NCBI GenBank assembly: GCA_020632715.1 | Contig: JACKFA010000004.1 | Span: 372,001-436,000 of the forward strand | Direction: 5' to 3' | Length of the DNA stretch: 64,000 bases | Source of the DNA: Deltaproteobacteria bacterium | GTDB taxonomy: Bacteria > Myxococcota_A > UBA9042 > PHBI01 | Shown: piece by piece, positions 1 through 9,900 of the stretch | Position numbering within the stretch: position 1 is the first letter of the stretch | How the letters are laid out: every line of letters begins with the position of its first letter | Position numbers and translations under genes: made by a program | Notes under the pieces: generated by a model | Told to the model about the DNA's origin: nothing | The model's database searches: none | The model's input: the letters and a program-made list of their open reading frames with translations, nothing else

Positions 1-3000
1 GCCGCCCGCCGGCACCGTGAAGACCTGGCCGAAGCCGAGCTCGCCGTCCTCGCTCGTCTGGTACGACTGGTTCACCGCGCCGCCGGCCGCGAGGTCGATC
101 GTGGTCGTCACCCCCGGGCCGGCGTCGCACGCCTCGTCGCCGCGCACGAAGCCGTCGCCGCAGACGAGCGACTCGCAGGCCGCGGTGCAGGTCGCCGTCG
201 CGAGCGCGCCGCCGTCGGGGCCGGCGACCCGGAACGCGCCGTCCTTCTCGGCGGCCGCGACGAAGCCGGGGTTGAAGCGCAGCTCGCCGCCCGCGTACGC
301 GGCGCTCTGGAGCGGCACCATGCAGTCGGAGCCGGCGCGCGAGGTGAGGACGATCGCGTACTGACCCGCCGCGAGCGCGGCGGGCGGCGAGATCGCGAGC
401 GGCGCCCAGAAGAAGCCCTGGGTGTCGCCGGCGCCGTCGAGGGTCGTCGTCGCGACGACGGCGCCCGTGTCCGGGATCCCGCCGGGCGCGCCCACGAGCG
501 CGAGCGTGGCGCCGTCGCAGCCGAGCCCCCCGTTGAGCCCGCCGATGAAGAGCTGCACGCCGCCGACCTCGGCGCCGGCGGCGAGGGTGAAGGTCTGCGC
601 GATGACGTCCGACCCGATGGCCCCGGCCGCGTCCGGGGTCGGGTTCGGGTCGAGGAGGAAGCCGGAGCCGCCGTCGCACTCCTCGCCCGCGCCCACGACG
701 CCGTCGCCGCACGCGATCGGCTGGCAGCTGACGCTGTCGCAGAAGGCGCCGCCCTCGCAGAGCTCGCCTGCGTCGCGGCTCAGGTAGCCGTCGCCGCAGA
801 CCGCCGCCTGGCACTCGGGGGTGCAGCCCGCCGCGAGGGCCGGCTCGCACGCCTCACCGGCGTCGATGAACCCGTTGCCGCAGCCCACCGCGCAGACGGA
901 CGGCTCGCCGACGCAGTGCGCCGCGGTCTCGAGGTGGCAGCTCCCGTCGCAGCCGTCGCCGTCGTCCGTGCCGCCATCGTCGCAAGCCTCACCGGCCGCG
1001 ACGTTGACCACGCCGTCGCCGCAGACGGGCGCCGTGCAGTCGCGGTCGCAGCTGTCGTCGCCCGCGGTGGTGAGCACGAGCGCGATGGCGAGGTCCACGC
1101 CGAGCGCCTCGTTGTCGGGGTAGTCGCCCGCGTACCCGAGCGCCCACGCCTCGGTCGCGTAGCTCGAGCCGCTGGTCGTCCGGATGGCGCAGTCGTTGCC
1201 GTCGTCCTGGAAGGAGATGGACCAGTCGCCCTCGGGGAGCCACAGGTCGAACGGGACGGTGAGCTCGTGCTCGCCGTCGCCGCCCGGGTCCGCGAGCTCG
1301 ACGCCCACGTCGCCGAGCCCGTACGCCTCGACGGGACCGGCGTCCGCGGTCGCGAGCCCCACGCTGAGGGCCGTGTCGTCGCACGCGCCGGGGCTCTGGG
1401 CCACGAGCACGACCCGGACCGCCGCGAGGCGCGCGCCGCCCGCGGGGACGGAGAAGATCTGCCCGACGCCGTAGGTGTCGAGCCCAGCGGTCTGGTAAGA
1501 CCCGTCGAGCGCGGCGCCCCCCGCGAGGTCGACGGTCGTCACCGTGCCGGGCCCCGCGTCGCACGCCTCGTCGCCAGCCACGACGCCGTCGCCGCAGACG
1601 ATCGCCGCGCAGTTCGCCGTGCAGATCGCGGTCGCGAGCGCGCCGCCAGCGGCCGGGTTCACGCGGAGGGCCAGGTCGCCGGTGAGCGAAAACGGGCCCA
1701 GGAGCGCGTAGGCGTGCCCGTCGGGGTAGACGTCGTCGTCCTCGTGCTCGAGCCACGCGCACGCGTCGCTCGCCGTGCCGGCCTGGATCATGACGCCGTA
1801 CGTCCCGGCGGTGAGGTCGACCGGCGCCGAGAAGGCCACGCGGACCCACTCCGCGCGCTCCCCGAGCGGGGCGGCGCCGACGGTCCCGGAGGTGATCGGG
1901 GTCTCCGAGGGGAGGCCGCCGGAGTTCGCGCCGACGAGGCTCACGACGGCCCCGGCGCACGCGTCGGCGCCGCCGCGCAGGAGCACGTCGACCGAGCCGA
2001 CGCTCGCGGCCTGCGCGAGCAGGAAGCTCTGGGCGGGCCTGTCGGCGAGCCCGTGCGAGGCCGTCGGGGCGTCGAAGATCGTGACGAGCGCGGCCGAGCC
2101 GCCATCGCAGGCCTCGCCGGCGGCGGCGTTCGTGACGCCATCGCCGCACACGGTCGGCTCGCACGACGCCGTGCAGGTCGCGCTGTCGCCGCCGTCGTCG
2201 CAGAGCTCGAGGGGCTCGCCGACCTCGCCGTCGCCGCAGACGGGGAGGGTGCAGTCGGCGCGGCAGCCGGGCGTCGAGTCGCACTCTTCGCCGACGTCGA
2301 GGGTGAAGTTCCGGCAGCTGCCTTCGCAGAGGGTGGGCGCGCCGCCGCACCAGAAGCCGTCCTCGAGGTGGCAGTCGGCGCTGCACCCGTCGCCGTCGTC
2401 GTTGCGCCCGTCGTCGCACTCCTCGCCCGTGAGGAAGCTGACCGTGCCGTCGCCGCAGGTGGCGACGGTGCAGTCGGCGTTGCAGAGCTCGTCCGAGGGC
2501 GCGGCGAACGACAGCCGGGCCGCGAGATCGCCCGGGAGCTCGGAGGCGCCGTGGTCGGTGAAGCCGAGGAACCCGATGAAGGCGCTGCCGCCAGGGTAGG
2601 CGTCGGTCGCCGTGGCGCGCACGACGCACGAGGAGCCCTCCTGGCCGAAGACGACGACCGCCCAGTCGCCCGGCGCGAGCGCGACCGGCCGCGACCACGT
2701 CGCTGTCGACGTCGTCTCGCCCGCGACGAGCGGCTCGAGCCTCGCCGTGTCGATGGCCTCGCCGTAGCCGGGCGCGCCGCTCGCGCTGCCGACGGGCATG
2801 ACGGCGACGGTGAAGTCGCAGTCGTCGGGGTCGCCGTCCATCTCGAGCGCGACGCTCGTCAGGAGGGCGCCCTCGTCGAGGCGGAAGGTCTGGGCGACGT
2901 CGACGCCGTCGAGCGGGAGCGAGACGCTGGTCGCCACGCTGCTCGCGACGTCCAGGGTCGGGAACGCGGCGAGCACGGGCTCGCAGCCCTCGCCGGCGTT

Positions 3001-6000
3001 CGTGTTCAGGACGCCGTCGCCGCAGACCGGGAGGGTGCAGTCGAAGTCGCAGGCGGCGCCGCCGTCGAGCAGCGGATCACACTGCTCGCCCGCGTCGAGG
3101 GCGCCGTTGCCGCACGTGCGCTCGCACGTCGACGGCGACCCGAGGCAGCGGTAGCCCGAGTCGACGACGCAGCTCGTGCAGCCGCTGCCCGGCGGCACGA
3201 GCCCGGCCGCCATGTCGCAGCCCTCGCCGCTCGCGAAGTTCACGACGCCGTCGCCGCAGGACGGCGCCGAGCAGTCGAGGTCGCAGTCCGCGACCGACCC
3301 GGTCGCGTCGATCGTCACGGCGAGGTCCCCGCCGAGCGCCGTGAGGCCGCCGGAGGTGAAGTCGTACGACCAGGCGCCTGTCGTCTCGATGCCGGCCATC
3401 GACGTCGCGAGGATGTCGCAGGCGGTGTCCGGGGGCGTGAGGAGCACGACCGTCCAGTGCCCGGCGGGCACGGCGCCGTCGAAGCCGGCGACGATCGTGC
3501 TCGTCGCGGTGTCGTAGGCGACGTCGCCCTCGATGACGAGCGTCGACGACGTGGCGGGGGCGTCGTCGTCGCCCGCGGGGACGAGGTAGGCGATGCCGCC
3601 GTCGCAGTCGCCATCCACGAGGAACGTCGCGTCGACCCGCGCCGCGTCGCGCGTGAGCGCGAAGGTCTCGCCGTAGCCGACGTCGCCGTCGCTCCGGTAG
3701 CGCAGGTCGGGCGCGTGGATCTCGCCGGACTCGCCCTGGAGGCCGTCGAGGACCTCGTGCTCGGCGCCCGTCGGCTCGCAGACCTCGCCCGCGTCGGTGT
3801 TCAGGAGGCCGTCCCCGCAGACGACCGCGGTGCAGTCGGGGTCGCACGCGGCAGCCCCGTCGATCGACGGCTCGCACGCCTCGTTCGCCTGGACGACGCC
3901 GTCGCCGCACACGGCGAGCTCGCACGCGGCGGTGCAGGCGGGGTCGAGCGCGGGCTCGCACGCCTCGCCGGCGGGCTCGTTCAAGACGCCGTCACCGCAC
4001 TCCGGGGTGGTGCAGTCGGCGTCGCAGGTGGCGGTCGGGACGAGGGAGCTCGCGTACAGCTTGACCTGGATGTCCTGCCCGGCCACCTCGCCGGGCTCGA
4101 CGTCGAGGGCGCTCGAGAACCAGGTGCGGTAGCCGCTCGGCGCGTCGGCGTACACGAGCGAGCAGGTCGGATCGCTGCTCCCGACGACGTAGACGGCCCA
4201 GGTCCCGGCGTCGAGGTGCACGGGCTCGCCGACGTGCGCCAGGGCGTAGAACGCGCCCGAGTCCTCGATCACGACGTCGCCGTTGAACGCGTCGGAGACG
4301 AGGTACTGCGCGCTGTAGGCGGGCGGGCCGCCGCCTTCGGGCAGCGACCCGAGGGCGAAGCGCAGGTTGGGGCAGCTGTCGCTCGCGTCGTCGACCCGGA
4401 CGCGGATCTCGTCGATATCGGCGCCCGCGGGCAGCACCACCTCCTGGACGTGCAGGTACTCGTCCGCCGGCGTGGTGGCCGCGGCCGGAACGGTGTTGTC
4501 GAAGGCGTAGCGCGTGACCTCGCAGGCCTCGTCGCGGTTGACGACCCCGTCGCCGCACGCCGGGAGGACGCAGCTCTCGTAGCAGAACCAGTTCTCGTCG
4601 ACGTCGAGGGTCAGGACGAGGTCGCGCGGCGAGGTGGCGTCGAGCAGGGTGAGCGCGTCGTCGCCGGACCACGCGTCGCCGCCCGCGTAGGCGTCGCTGT
4701 TGAACCCGAACCCGCAGCCGAAGGTCCCCTCGGTCTCGAAGACGAGGGCGTACGCGCCGGCCGCGAGGGTGGCGTCGAGGTCGACGTGGACGACGCTGTC
4801 GATGCCCGTGTGCGCGATGGGGAAGGTGACGACGGCGTCGGCGAGGTCGACGCCCGGGGCGCCGTCGACGTCCCACGGGATGAAGCCCGCGGTGGCGTCG
4901 CAGCCGCCGGAGCCCATGAGGACGTCGAGGCCCGCGAGGTGGGTGTCCTGCGCGAACGACATGGTCTGGGCGATGTAGACGACGCGGTCCACGAAGTCCG
5001 CGCCGCTCTCGGCGCCGCCGACGACGTCCCTCGCGGGCTCGCACTGTTCGACGAAGGTGTTGACGTAGCCGTCGCCGCAGGACGTCTCGGTGCAGTCGGC
5101 GTCGCAGCGCGGCGAGTCGCCGCCGTCGTCGCAGGCCTCGCCCGCGGCGGCGTTCTCGTGGCCGTCGCCGCAGGAGACCGCGGTGCAGTCGCTGTCGCAG
5201 GTCGCCTCGTCGACGCCGGGGGTCGCGGGCTCGCACGACTCGCTGCCGGTGATGAAGCCGTCGCCGCAGAGGTCGCCGAGCACGAAGGCGGTCGTGTCGA
5301 AGGCCTCGAACGCGGGCCCGGGGGTGTCGAGCGTGACCCACGAGGCGCCGTTGTTCGCGACGGGGAGGTAGTCGGCGAACGCGCTCTCGCCGGAGCGGCG
5401 GCCGGCGTAGCGCGCCTCGACCACGGGGACCGCGGCGGTGCCGACGGAGACGAAGGTGACGTCCGTCGCGAGGCCGAGGGCGGCGGGCGAGACGCGCCCG
5501 GGCAGCGTCTCGATGCCCGCGAGGACGACGCGATCGCTCGCCTCGAGGTCGGGCGTCGAGGCCTGGAAGGCGATGATGGAGACACCGTCGTTGTAGACGT
5601 CGAAGCCGGGCGCGGTGAGGGTGCCGTGGGTCGTCGTCGGCGTGGACTCGAGGTTCGAGAAGGTGACGACGGTGCCGGCCGGGACGGAGCCCGACTGCCA
5701 CGTCGCGTAGAGGGCGGTGCCGTTGATCTGGCCGGCCGCGTCCGTGGCGGCGTTCGCGAAATAGATCGTCTGACCGACGATGTTCGTGAGCGCGACGAAC
5801 GCGAGCGTCCCCTGCTGGGACTCGAGCCCGATGAACGCGATGGCGCCCGTGGAGATGGGCTCGGGGGCGGCGGTGCTGGTGAAGGTGGCGTAGTCGTCGG
5901 GCCCGAGGGCGATGGGGATCTGGCCTTGCTCGCCGGCGTGCGCGGCGCCCGCGGAGACGCCCATCAGCTCGTCGGAGCGGTACACCTCGTCGGGGTTGAT

Positions 6001-6615
6001 GAGCGTCACGACGAAGTCGAAGGAGTCGCCGGGGGCGAGCCCGACGTCGGCGAGGTCGAAGGCGAGCTCGATCCGCGTGCCGCTGCCGCTCGTGGGGAGC
6101 ATGGTGAGGTCGGCGACGTGCTGGTGCGAGCCGTCCTGGACGAGCTTCCAGAGGCCGGCGTAGCCGCGCCCGAAGGCGATGGCGTAGTCGGCGCCGAAGC
6201 CGTCCGCGAAGAAGATGGGGGCCACGCCGCCGCCGTCCGTGCCGGAGATGGCGCGGCGGTGGGTGTCCTCGGTGTCGTTGAACCCGAGGGTCGTCTCGAA
6301 GCCGTCGGACGGCTCGGTGTCGAGGTAGATCACGACGACGTCGTTCAGGGAAGCCACGCTCCGCAGGCCGAACGTGACGCGCCCGGAGGTGTCGCTCTCG
6401 ACGCCGAGGACGGACTCCTGCCCGATGACGTCGCCGAACCCCGAGTTGATGCCCTGGAGCGAGGCGCCGTACTCACCGGCCGAGATCTCGCCGTCCACGG
6501 TCGCGCCGGCCGTGGTGCCGTCGACGAGCACGTAGCTCTGCGCGTGAGCGGCGCCGACGCCGCCGAGGAGAAGCGCCGCGGTGGCAAGCGTCCCGAAAAG
6601 CCCTCGTCCCATCAT
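1..6615 (-). CDS. Giant secreted Cys-rich multi-repeat protein, C-terminus off the left edge
   Basis: An uninterrupted minus-strand frame of 2205 codons runs to the window edge. Start is MMGRG with GGAG seven bases upstream; ATG 6612 is the alternative. A signal peptide is followed by an apparent AHA-QS cleavage site. Residues about 30-210 (DGEISAGEYG onward) look like a CBM9/DOMON-type beta sandwich, and about 240-400 like a second beta domain (IAFIGLESQQG, QTIYFANAA). The rest alternates disulfide-rich repeats (CGDGxxN...CD or CEP, CDxDCT; the myxobacterial Cys-repeat/DUF4215 type) with about eight beta-rich modules of roughly 120-150 residues, typically containing AQTF near the start and Y-x-G-G-x-A at the end. 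Modules near 1560-1080 and at the left edge both begin D-A-G-P-G and are the most alike. A secreted or surface role is inferred. Ligand and anchoring mode are unknown; a MYXO-CTERM tail may lie beyond the edge. Confidence 0.88.
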   Translation of the reverse strand, partial: MMGRGLFGTLATAALLLGGVGAAHAQSYVLVDGTTAGATVDGEISAGEYGASLQGINSGFGDVIGQESVLGVESDTSGRVTFGLRSVASLNDVVVIYLDTEPSDGFETTLGFNDTEDTHRRAISGTDGGGVAPIFFADGFGADYAIAFGRGYAGLWKLVQDGSHQHVADLTMLPTSGSGTRIELAFDLADVGLAPGDSFDFVVTLINPDEVYRSDELMGVSAGAAHAGEQGQIPIALGPDDYATFTSTAAPEPISTGAIAFIGLESQQGTLAFVALTNIVGQTIYFANAATDAAGQINGTALYATWQSGSVPAGTVVTFSNLESTPTTTHGTLTAPGFDVYNDGVSIIAFQASTPDLEASDRVVLAGIETLPGRVSPAALGLATDVTFVSVGTAAVPVVEARYAGRRSGESAFADYLPVANNGASWVTLDTPGPAFEAFDTTAFVLGDLCGDGFITGSESCEPATPGVDEATCDSDCTAVSCGDGHENAAAGEACDDGGDSPRCDADCTETSCGDGYVNTFVEQCEPARDVVGGAESGADFVDRVVYIAQTMSFAQDTHLAGLDVLMGSGGCDATAGFIPWDVDGAPGVDLADAVVTFPIAHTGIDSVVHVDLDATLAAGAYALVFETEGTFGCGFGFNSDAYAGGDAWSGDDALTLLDATSPRDLVLTLDVDENWFCYESCVLPACGDGVVNRDEACEVTRYAFDNTVPAAATTPADEYLHVQEVVLPAGADIDEIRVRVDDASDSCPNLRFALGSLPEGGGPPAYSAQYLVSDAFNGDVVIEDSGAFYALAHVGEPVHLDAGTWAVYVVGSSDPTCSLVYADAPSGYRTWFSSALDVEPGEVAGQDIQVKLYASSLVPTATCDADCTTPECGDGVLNEPAGEACEPALDPACTAACELAVCGDGVVQANEACEPSIDGAAACDPDCTAVVCGDGLLNTDAGEVCEPTGAEHEVLDGLQGESGEIHAPDLRYRSDGDVGYGETFALTRDAARVDATFLVDGDCDGGIAYLVPAGDDDAPATSSTLVIEGDVAYDTATSTIVAGFDGAVPAGHWTVVLLTPPDTACDILATSMAGIETTGAWSYDFTSGGLTALGGDLAVTIDATGSVADCDLDCSAPSCGDGVVNFASGEGCDMAAGLVPPGSGCTSCVVDSGYRCLGSPSTCERTCGNGALDAGEQCDPLLDGGAACDFDCTLPVCGDGVLNTNAGEGCEPVLAAFPTLDVASSVATSVSLPLDGVDVAQTFRLDEGALLTSVALEMDGDPDDCDFTVAVMPVGSASGAPGYGEAIDTARLEPLVAGETTSTATWSRPVALAPGDWAVVVFGQEGSSCVVRATATDAYPGGSAFIGFLGFTDHGASELPGDLAARLSFAAPSDELCNADCTVATCGDGTVSFLTGEECDDGRNDDGDGCSADCHLEDGFWCGGAPTLCEGSCRNFTLDVGEECDSTPGCRADCTLPVCGDGEVGEPLELCDDGGDSATCTASCEPTVCGDGVTNAAAGEACDGGSAALVTIFDAPTASHGLADRPAQSFLLAQAASVGSVDVLLRGGADACAGAVVSLVGANSGGLPSETPITSGTVGAAPLGERAEWVRVAFSAPVDLTAGTYGVMIQAGTASDACAWLEHEDDDVYPDGHAYALLGPFSLTGDLALRVNPAAGGALATAICTANCAAIVCGDGVVAGDEACDAGPGTVTTVDLAGGAALDGSYQTAGLDTYGVGQIFSVPAGGARLAAVRVVLVAQSPGACDDTALSVGLATADAGPVEAYGLGDVGVELADPGGDGEHELTVPFDLWLPEGDWSISFQDDGNDCAIRTTSGSSYATEAWALGYAGDYPDNEALGVDLAIALVLTTAGDDSCDRDCTAPVCGDGVVNVAAGEACDDGGTDDGDGCDGSCHLETAAHCVGEPSVCAVGCGNGFIDAGEACEPALAAGCTPECQAAVCGDGYLSRDAGELCEGGAFCDSVSCQPIACGDGVVGAGEECDGGSGFLLDPNPTPDAAGAIGSDVIAQTFTLAAGAEVGGVQLFIGGLNGGLGCDGATLALVGAPGGIPDTGAVVATTTLDGAGDTQGFFWAPLAISPPAALAAGQYAIVLTSRAGSDCMVPLQSAAYAGGELRFNPGFVAAAEKDGAFRVAGPDGGALATATCTAACESLVCGDGFVRGDEACDAGPGVTTTIDLAAGGAVNQSYQTSEDGELGFGQVFTVPAGG

Positions 6616-6643
6616 CGCTCGTCTCCGGTCCTGACCGTCCGGC

Positions 6644-6654
6644 TGTCCGGGACA
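6644..6654. promoter_or_regulatory. TGTCCGGGACA palindrome in the leader of the giant secreted gene
   Basis: A perfect 5+1+5 inverted repeat, extended to CTGTCC-G-GGACAG (6643-6655). It lies 29 bases upstream of the minus-strand ATG at 6615 and about 70 bases downstream of the start predicted from the sigma-54-like site at 6734-6749. The same motif recurs near 7010 and at 16814-16824. Function is inferred: operator or activator site. Confidence 0.45.
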
Positions 6655-6733
6655 GGCTCGACGCGGCAAAGCCGCCTCGATGGCTGCCCTGAAGCCCATT
6701 GCAACGCAGCGCGCCACAGTTTGTGCTGGAGAC

Positions 6734-6749
6734 TGCGGAATACGTGCCA
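6734..6749 (-). promoter_or_regulatory. Sigma-54-like promoter for the minus-strand giant gene
   Basis: The minus strand reads TGGCACGTATTCCGCA. The -24 box TGGCACG is perfect, the GG-to-GC distance is the canonical 12, and the -12 box is CCGCA where TTGCA is usual. The predicted start lies about 110 bases before the ATG at 6615. The motif is short and could be chance, but it sits in the divergent gap opposite a second match. Confidence 0.45.
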
Positions 6750-6855
6750 AGCAGCGCCGACGCAAACTTCCGGGCGCACCAAATCCGGCGCGCCGCGCGG
6801 TGGCGCGGCGATCCCCCCGGCGCTCGCCCGGCGCGGCCCGCTCGCGGCGCGCCTA

Positions 6856-6871
6856 TGGCACGCTTCCTGCG
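6856..6871 (+). promoter_or_regulatory. Sigma-54-like promoter for the PKD lipoprotein operon
   Basis: The sequence TGGCACGCTTCCTGCG has a perfect -24 box (TGGCACG), canonical spacing and a GC-containing -12 box. The predicted start is near 6882, 40 bases before the ATG at 6922. With the minus-strand match at 6734-6749 it forms a divergent pair in the 306-bp intergenic region 6616-6921, which otherwise holds no gene. Confidence 0.5.
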
Positions 6872-6921
6872 ATTCCATGGCGCCGCCGCCTTCACCATGG
6901 CCGCCGCAGCACGGAGATCCC

Positions 6922-9900
6922 ATGCCCGAATCCGCCATCCACGCGCCCGCGCGCCGCCTCTCCCCGGCGCGCCGCGCCACCGGGACAGGCCGCCGACGCC
7001 CGGACAGCGTCCCGGACACGTCGCGCCCGGCCCCCCGCGCGCTCCTCCTCGTCCTCCTCGCCGCGCTCGCCGCCGGCGCCTGCGCCGACGAGCCCACCGC
7101 CCTCGAGCGGCGCCAGTACGATCAGGTCCTCCAGGACCACGGGATCTCCGTCATCGAGTGCGCCGAGGTCGCCGACTGCGAGGCCTACGCCCCGCCCTGC
7201 ACGGTCGCCGCCTGCAACGGCGTGCGCTGCGACTTCCGCCCGAAGGACAACTGCACCGCCTGCGAGGCCGACGTCGACTGCGACGACGGCATCAGCTGCA
7301 CCTTCGAGGCCTGCGTCGACCACGAGTGCACCGCGCCCGAGGTCGCCTGCAGCGACTCCTGGGACTGCACCGTCGGCTCCTGCGACCCCGCCACCGGCTG
7401 CCACCAGGACGACCGCTGCGACGCCCCCGTCCTCACGCTCCCCACCACCTCCTACAGCATCGTCGAGGGCAGCGACCCCTGGGCCGACACGGCCGCCATC
7501 TCCTTCACCCCCGACGCGCGCGAGAACTGGGAGGGCAAGCAGCACAGCGTGCGCGTCGACTACGGCGACGGCGCCGCGGTCGTCACGAAGAACCTCGACG
7601 TCGGCGCCACCTCCTTCACCCCGAGCCACGTCTACCAGGCCGACGGCGAGTTCACCGCCACCATCACGGTCATCGACGCCTTCGGGCGCGAGGCCACCAA
7701 GACCCAGCAGGTCGTCGTCAGCGACGCCCCGCCCGTCCTCGCCTTCCAGGACGCGACCCCCTTCCCGGCCACGGCCACCGAGGGCCAGACCATCTCCGCC
7801 TCCGTCACCCTCACGGAGCCCTCCGCCGAGGACCGTGACGCCGAGCAGGTCTGGGTGACCTGGACCGCCGAGGGCCAGCCGGAGCGCCTCGTCGCCGCCG
7901 GCGGCGCCTTCCACGTGACGCACGCCTACCCGCAGGACAGCCGCGGGGCGCCGGGCGGCAAGTACACCGTCACCATCTACGTCATCGACCCGCGCCTCGG
8001 CGCGACGCGCCTGACCGAGCTCACGCGCGAGATCACGGTCACGAACGCGCAGCCCGAGGTGCGCAACCTCCCGAGCTCGGCGACCCTCACCGAGGGGCAG
8101 ACCTTCAACCGCACGATGCAGGTCTCCGACGCCGGCGACGACGAGGTCACCGTCACGGTGGACTACGGCAACGGCGACGAGCCGCAGATCACGAAGCTCG
8201 CGAGCGGCGACGGCGAGGTCGGGCTCGCCACGACGTACGACCAGGACGGGGAGTACGCGATCCAGATCAGCATCCAGGACGACGGCGACGCGGTCATCAA
8301 GACCATCGACGTCACGGTCACGAACGCGGCCCCCGTCATCGCCCCGGTCCCCGCCCAGGTCGCCCTCGAGGGCACCGTCTGGACGCTCGACCTCGCGCTG
8401 ACCGACCCCTCCGCCGACTCGCTCTCCGCCGACATCGACTACGGCGACGGCACCGTCGAGCACCCGACCCTCGGCGCCGCGCGCGTGCTGCCGCTCGCGC
8501 ACACCTGGCCCAACGACCGCGCCGTGCAGGTCTCCGTCACCATCCACGACGACGACGACAGCGCGCAGATCACGATCCCCGTGACCGTGCAGAACGCCGT
8601 GCCCGATCCGGCCCTCCCCGCGGCCGTGACCATCGACGAGGGCGGCACCTGGCACCACGCCGGCGCCGTCGTCGACCCGGGCGCCGACACCGTCACCGGC
8701 AAGGTCGCGTGGTCCGAGGCGGACGCCGCGGTCACGCTCGCCATCGACGGGCGCGCCTACACGCTCGACCACGTCTACCCGCAGGACTCCGGCGACGGCG
8801 CCTTCCTCGCCACCGTCACCCTCACGGACGACGACGCGACCGGCGTCGGCACGACCGCGGTCACCGTCCGGAACGTCGCGCCCACCGTCGACTGCGGCCC
8901 CGACGTCGCCCTCGACGAGGGCGAGCTCTACGAGGTCGAGTGCCACTTCACCGATCCCGGCGACGACCCCTGGACCGCGTCGGTCGACTACGGCGACGGC
9001 ACGCCGGTCGCGACGCTGCAGGTGAGCCGGGCGGAGAAGACCTTCGCCCTGAGCCACCGCTTCGCGACGGAGAACGGCGCCGGTGAGGTCTACGCGATCC
9101 GGGTCACCGTCGGCGACGGGACCGCCAACACCGTCGTGACCGTGAACGCCGCCGTCGGGAACGTGCCGCCCGGCTTCGTCACCATCACCGAGGGCAGCGC
9201 CGACGAGGGCGTCGCCTGGTCGAACACGGGCACGGTCACCGCCGCGCTCGACACCGACACGGTCACCGCGACCGTCGACTACGGCGACGGCGGCGGCCCC
9301 GAGCCGCTCGCGCTGAACGGCCGCGCCTTCAACCTCTCGCACACCTGGGCGCAGGACGGCACCTACGTCGTCACGCTCCGCGCCACCGACGGCGACGGCG
9401 ACACCTCGGCGCCCTGGGAGATCGCGGTGGACGTGGCGAACGTGGCGCCCGCCATCGCGACCGGCGGCGAGGGCGCGATCGTCGAGGGCGGCACCTTCAC
9501 GCGCGCCGTGACCGCCACCGACCCCGGCGACGACGCGCTCACGGCCACCGTCGACTACGGCCTCGGCGACGGCGCCGTCCCCGTGGACGTCGGCGCGGAC
9601 GGCGCGATCGCGCTCTCGGCCGGCTACCCGCAGGACGGGCGCTACACGGTGACGCTCGCCGTCTCCGACGACGACACGGCGACCACCGCGAGCTTCGACG
9701 TGGTCGTCGCGAACGCGCTCCCGACCGTGACCGCCGGCGACGACGCCACGCTCGTCGAGGGCGGGCGCCTCACGCGCGCGGTCACCGTGACGGACCCTGG
9801 CGACGACGCGCTCACCGCCACCATCGACTACGGCGACGGCGCGACCACGGCGCCGGCGGCCGTCGTGGGGGGCGAGGTCGCGCTCGACCACGTCTACGTC

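Noticed and set aside
916..6921. Plus-strand frame open from 916 through the PKD lipoprotein start
   Set aside because: It is antisense to the Cys-rich secreted gene and encodes Arg/Gly/Ala/Val-rich sequence with no motifs. The signal peptide and ribosome site place the real start at 6922.
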